A DNA stretch of 8,011 bases, taken from assembly GCA_023425285.1 (NCBI GenBank), contig JAFACY010000083.1, forward strand, positions 1 through 8,011, given 5' to 3'. The notes below the pieces were generated by a model, which searched no databases, had not been told where the DNA came from, and worked only from the letters and a program-made list of their open reading frames with translations. The stretch comes from Bacillota bacterium (lineage in GTDB: Bacteria > Bacillota > Clostridia > Tissierellales > Sedimentibacteraceae). The position numbers and the translations under genes are program-made. Each line of letters opens with the position of its first letter. Position 1 is the first letter of the stretch. Of this stretch, positions 5,468 to 8,011 are shown piece after piece.

Positions 5468-6685
5468 ACCCGTATATATCATTTGAAATACCTCTTTACC
5501 GCCTACATCAAAGTTATAGGGATTATCCTCAGTAACAGAATCTGTATCCGAAATCTGAACTTTTTTAATCAAAAGAGATTCAATCTTTTCAATAAGTTTA
5601 TCCCTATTGAAATACTCTAACGCGTAAGAATGGATACGTTTGATGTTGAACATAGATTTAAAATAAGGATATGCTCCCACTAAAATACCGCCATCTTTTA
5701 AAAGCGACATTACTTCGCTTAGAACAAACTTGTTGTCAGTTTGTGCATAATCCTTTGTCATCCAATGATCAATAATAATATCTACAGATTCCTCTTTTAG
5801 AGGTATTCTGTTTATATCACAGCACAGAAATATGAAATTTTTATGTTCCTGAATTAATTCTAATGATTTTTTCAACCCGGCTATTTTATCTAAATCATAG
5901 TCAACAAGTATGTATGTAGCATCCTTCGGCAAATGCTCTATATAATGAGTAAGAAAATAACCGACACAATGCTCTAACTCCAGAATAAGCTTGGAATCAT
6001 TATGATACTTCTTCAATTCATCCGTCATTTTTATCATACCGTTACAAACGAAGTTTATAAATTTAGGTGAAGCAGTTTTAAGATATTCCTCTGATGATGG
6101 CATAGGCTCACCATTTACTTTTCTTTTTCTTACCGTCTTTTCTTCAATAAAAATACCATCTTTCAATAATAAATGATATCCACACTTGCATTTTATATTG
6201 CCTTCTATAAGCATATTATTATCTATAATCCCATTATTAATATTTAGCATGCTTTTGCAGTCCGGACATCTTAATATCCCTAAATAAGAAACCGGAAAAC
6301 CTATTGCAGAGATATTCCTTATACTATCCTTTTGAATTTTTTCAATTGCTCCATCTATATCAAAATACATTTTTTCATATTTTTGAGTGACTTTTCTTAT
6401 TTCATCTCTTTTATTGTATAACATTTTCATAAGCATGTTCTCATACTCATTTGTTTCAAATCCAGATAATCTTAAATAGGTCAATAATCTTGATATTTCT
6501 CCTAAATTAAAACCTAAATCTTTCAAATTAATTATTCTTTTCATATCTCTATTATCATTTTCAGAAAAAATGTATTGTCCACCAATTTTCTTGGTTAACA
6601 ATAAGCCCATCTCCAAATAATGTCTTACCGTGTTCTGTGTTACATTATGTTTTTTTGAAAACTCACCAATTCTTATAAAACTCAC
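5453..6685 (-). CDS. MerR-family regulator fused to a zinc ribbon and a degenerate methyltransferase-like domain
   Basis: Numbering from the GTG at 6685 (410 residues): the MerR winged helix is at about 4-72 (IRIGEFSKKHNVTQNTVRHY, then LKDLGFNLGEISRLL). A coiled dimerisation helix (about 78-120), a Trm112-like zinc ribbon with CPDC (140-143) and CKC (166-168) leading to LLLKDGIFI, and a methyltransferase-like fold (about 232-400) follow. The motif I position reads LILELEHCVGYF, so two of the three glycines that contact SAM are replaced. The later IPLKEESVDIIIDHW and LLKDGGILVGAYP match the fold. It probably senses a ligand rather than methylating. The frame opens at a TTG at 6745, but that codon is the -35 of a good promoter. 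The GTG lacks a well-spaced site, and GAGGTGA over it points to an ATA at 6676. Probable target: the reductase promoter downstream. Confidence 0.85.
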   Translation of the reverse strand: MSFIRIGEFSKKHNVTQNTVRHYLEMGLLLTKKIGGQYIFSENDNRDMKRIINLKDLGFNLGEISRLLTYLRLSGFETNEYENMLMKMLYNKRDEIRKVTQKYEKMYFDIDGAIEKIQKDSIRNISAIGFPVSYLGILRCPDCKSMLNINNGIIDNNMLIEGNIKCKCGYHLLLKDGIFIEEKTVRKRKVNGEPMPSSEEYLKTASPKFINFVCNGMIKMTDELKKYHNDSKLILELEHCVGYFLTHYIEHLPKDATYILVDYDLDKIAGLKKSLELIQEHKNFIFLCCDINRIPLKEESVDIIIDHWMTKDYAQTDNKFVLSEVMSLLKDGGILVGAYPYFKSMFNIKRIHSYALEYFNRDKLIEKIESLLIKKVQISDTDSVTEDNPYNFDVGGKEVFQMIYTGKNKT

Positions 6686-6716
6686 CTCTGTTAATTTCTT
6701 AATAATTATCCCCGCT

Positions 6717-6745
6717 ATTATATAACAAAATAAAATATGTTGCAA
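6717..6745 (-). promoter_or_regulatory. Promoter of the MerR-type regulator gene
   Basis: -35 TTGCAA (6745-6740), a 17-bp AT-rich spacer and a perfect -10 TATAAT (6722-6717). Transcription would begin near the GGGG run at 6713-6710, leaving a leader of about 25-35 nt. This placement rules out the upstream part of the open frame as coding. The spacer has no dyad like the one before the reductase gene, so autoregulation by that site is not evident. Confidence 0.75.
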
Positions 6746-6766
6746 CTTTATGGTAGCAACATATTT
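6733..6766 (-). terminator. Inverted repeat: probable terminator of the AraC-HD gene, overlapping the MerR-gene promoter
   Basis: AAATATGTTGC (6733-6743) and GCAACATATTT (6756-6766) form a perfect 11-bp stem with a 12-nt loop, 30 bases after the AraC-HD stop codon. A T-rich tail (TATTTTGTTA) follows on the minus strand, so it can act as a terminator. Its downstream arm includes part of the MerR-gene -35, so it could also be an operator. Confidence 0.55.
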
Positions 6767-6796
6767 ATTACATAAATATTAATTTAAAGCCTGATA

Positions 6797-7717
6797 TTAA
6801 ATATACCTAACCGACAAATCATTTAATTCTGCCATTACCTTCTCATTATTCATCTTAGCCGCTATGGGCAGAAATATTTCTAATGTTTCTTTCGCCTTAT
6901 CCTTCCAGTGACTTTCATCTATAAACTTTATTGTTCTCATATTATGAAGCCTGTCAGCTATTTTAACCATTATAACAGCTTCATCAGTTATATTATCATT
7001 TCTGTCAAATTCTACTGACCTCAAAATAATGTCTGCAATTTTATCGGAAAAATCCTTTCTCACCTCTTCAATAGGTATGCATGTTTTTTCTATGATAATA
7101 TCATGTAACAATCCGGCTATGATTACATCCTCACTTGCCTCCATTTCTGCCAACAAAATGGCAACATTAATGGGATGAGTGACATAGTCATCTCCCGAAT
7201 ACCTCTTTTTGTCACTATGTGCCATACAGGCAAATTCATATGCCTTCTTAATCTTTTCATGGTCATATCCTATCATATTGTCATTCATAGTCGCCGTAAG
7301 GATAGCATATAACTCCTCTTTCGAAGCGTGAATGTCATTGCTTTTCATAAATACATGTTTCATATCATGATTACCTCCCAAAAAATTAATTTGTAAGTTG
7401 AACGCTCTTAAGAGGATTGGTGAAAAACCGAATTTATTTTTAAATGCTTTTGTAAAGCCTCCGTGAGACTGATATCCATAGTTTAATGCAATATCGATTA
7501 TTTTCTTTCCTGAAGCTATTTCTTCCGATGCCTTAATCAATCTCCGTTCCTTTACATACTCCATAATTGACAGTCCTGTTTCCCTTTTAAATATCCTTGA
7601 AAAATAATATAATGAATATCCGGCATTTTGGGCAATATCTTCCGCTTTTATAGTTTCTTCATTGATATTTTCTTCAATATACTTCAGACTATCAAGTATT
7701 ACAGTTCTCAGTTCCAC
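6797..7717 (-). CDS. AraC-type DNA-binding domain fused to a RelA/SpoT-like HD hydrolase domain
   Basis: From the GTG at 7717 (306 residues) the first ~105 residues are a complete AraC double helix-turn-helix: IKAEDIAQNAGYSLYYFSRIFKRETG, then IIDIALNYGYQSHGGFTKAFKNKFGFSP. After a short linker, residues about 150-300 match the ppGpp-hydrolase HD domain: AHSDKKRYSGDDYVTHP, AGLLHD and KIADRLHNMRT supply the metal ligands (His181, His205-Asp206, Asp255). The usual E-D-T after HD reads I-E-K-T with one extra residue, so hydrolase activity is uncertain. No synthetase or TGS domain is present. It may be a transcription factor sensing or degrading a nucleotide. GAGGTGA lies 5 nt before the GTG. The in-frame ATG at 7750 has no ribosome binding site, though an 11-residue extension cannot be excluded. 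The unit is isolated by terminators on both sides. Confidence 0.85.
   Translation of the reverse strand: MELRTVILDSLKYIEENINEETIKAEDIAQNAGYSLYYFSRIFKRETGLSIMEYVKERRLIKASEEIASGKKIIDIALNYGYQSHGGFTKAFKNKFGFSPILLRAFNLQINFLGGNHDMKHVFMKSNDIHASKEELYAILTATMNDNMIGYDHEKIKKAYEFACMAHSDKKRYSGDDYVTHPINVAILLAEMEASEDVIIAGLLHDIIIEKTCIPIEEVRKDFSDKIADIILRSVEFDRNDNITDEAVIMVKIADRLHNMRTIKFIDESHWKDKAKETLEIFLPIAAKMNNEKVMAELNDLSVRYI
7361..7379 (-). promoter_or_regulatory. Possible internal translation start for the HD domain alone
   Basis: Inside the AraC-HD gene, exactly at the linker, GGGAGG (7379-7374) lies 10 nt before an in-frame ATG (7363). A closer ATG (7368) opens only a two-codon frame, whose TGA overlaps the in-frame ATG as ATGA. 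Initiation here would give a free HD protein of about 188 residues. It may be a relic of a separate HD gene. Confidence 0.4.
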
Positions 7718-7823
7718 CCTTTTCACCTCTTTATTCCACGTGGTAATCATAATATATCTGTTTTGAAAATAATTTTCTTCTCCATTCTTGCTGTCTTTAA
7801 ATAAATTTTTCTATGCTTCTCTA

Positions 7824-7853
7824 ATAATAACAGATGAAAGACAAAATATTCAA
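7824..7853 (-). promoter_or_regulatory. Candidate promoter of the AraC-HD gene
   Basis: -35 TTGAAT (7853-7848), an 18-bp spacer and -10 TATTAT (7829-7824), just after the terminator of the preceding gene. The leader to the GTG start would be about 100 nt and contains a small GAAAA/TTTTC dyad near 7766-7777. The match is moderate, and AT-rich surroundings make chance hits likely. Confidence 0.45.
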
Positions 7854-7880
7854 GGATGTTTCGATTGACAAAGACAATAC

Positions 7881-7926
7881 AAAAAACGGAGAATTAAACG
7901 TTATACATGATAACTTAATTCTCCGT
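7881..7926 (-). terminator. Strong intrinsic terminator after the ABC ATPase gene
   Basis: ACGGAGAATTAA and TTAATTCTCCGT form a perfect 12-bp stem (7926-7915 with 7897-7886). Above a 2-nt bulge it continues with a 5-bp GTTAT/ATAAC stem, and a run of six T residues on the minus strand overlaps and follows its foot. It lies 28 bases after the stop codon of the gene entering from the right edge. Confidence 0.92.
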
Positions 7927-7954
7927 AACTTTTATATTAATTCATTAACTCAGA

Positions 7955-8011
7955 TTAATGACATACAGCTTTTTCAGTTTCCTTGTCAAAGAAATGCATT
8001 TTGTTTATGTC
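7955..8011 (-). CDS. 3' end of a probable MsmX/UgpC-type sugar ABC transporter ATPase (partial)
   Basis: Only the last 18 codons and the TAA stop are inside the window, ending NKMHFFDKETEKAVCH. The N-x-x-H-x-F-D-x-E-T-x-x-A pattern is typical of the C-terminal regulatory domain of multi-sugar import ATPases of the MsmX/MsmK/UgpC group, which energise several carbohydrate importers from the cytoplasmic face. The strong terminator downstream supports this as a real gene end. So short a tail does not allow a confident call, and the start lies beyond the window. Confidence 0.6.
   Translation of the reverse strand, partial: DINKMHFFDKETEKAVCH

Noticed and set aside
6686..6745. 20-residue N-terminal extension of the MerR-type protein from the TTG at 6745
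   Set aside because: The TTG is the first half of the -35 hexamer of a consensus promoter, no ribosome binding site precedes it, and MerR proteins normally begin just before the RIGEFS-type motif.
1..8011. CRISPR array, tRNA/rRNA, insertion sequence or phage module
   Set aside because: I saw no regularly spaced repeats, tRNA-like or rRNA sequence, transposase or integrase motifs. The inverted repeats are explained by terminators, leaders and promoters.

Overview
The window looks like chromosomal DNA from a low-GC, Gram-positive anaerobe of the Clostridia type. The support is AT-rich sequence, strong GGAGG-type ribosome binding sites, lipobox signal peptides, a clostridial-style TPP riboswitch with an attenuator, an ethanolamine-utilisation gene and an FMN/FAD surface reductase. 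The genus cannot be read from the sequence.

Layout. On the plus strand, 19-1098 is eutH, an ethanolamine transport membrane protein, possibly the end of an eut cluster that lies outside the window. It converges on a minus-strand thiamine operon, with a shared hairpin terminator at 1120-1149. Read on the minus strand, that operon is: sigma-A-type promoter (3413-3385), TPP riboswitch (3380-3267), intrinsic terminator (3230-3205), thiY-like pyrimidine-binding lipoprotein (3127-2111), class I SAM methyltransferase (2089-1412), and a small thiamine-binding-family protein (1433-1170) that overlaps the methyltransferase. No transporter permease or ATPase gene is present. The 389-base gap at 3128-3516 is fully explained by this regulatory leader plus the terminator of the upstream gene.

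Next on the minus strand is a 599-residue FMN-binding/FAD-binding lipoprotein (5316-3517). It belongs to the extracellular flavin reductase superfamily, but most fumarate-handling residues appear to be absent. Its promoter has a 19-bp spacer with a dyad, the architecture used by MerR-family activators. The next gene upstream (6685-5453) is a MerR-family regulator fused to a zinc ribbon and a degenerate methyltransferase-like domain. A strong terminator separates the two genes. The likely arrangement is that the MerR protein senses an unknown ligand and activates the reductase gene in trans.

Further along is an AraC-type DNA-binding domain fused to a RelA/SpoT-like HD hydrolase domain (7717-6797), with an internal Shine-Dalgarno sequence and ATG at the domain junction. 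The window ends with the last 18 codons of what looks like an MsmX/UgpC-type sugar ABC transporter ATPase (minus strand, stop at 7955) and its strong terminator.

The most unusual items are the MerR / zinc-ribbon / pseudo-methyltransferase regulator paired with a reductase of unknown acceptor, and the AraC-HD fusion. I saw no CRISPR array, tRNA, rRNA or insertion sequence.
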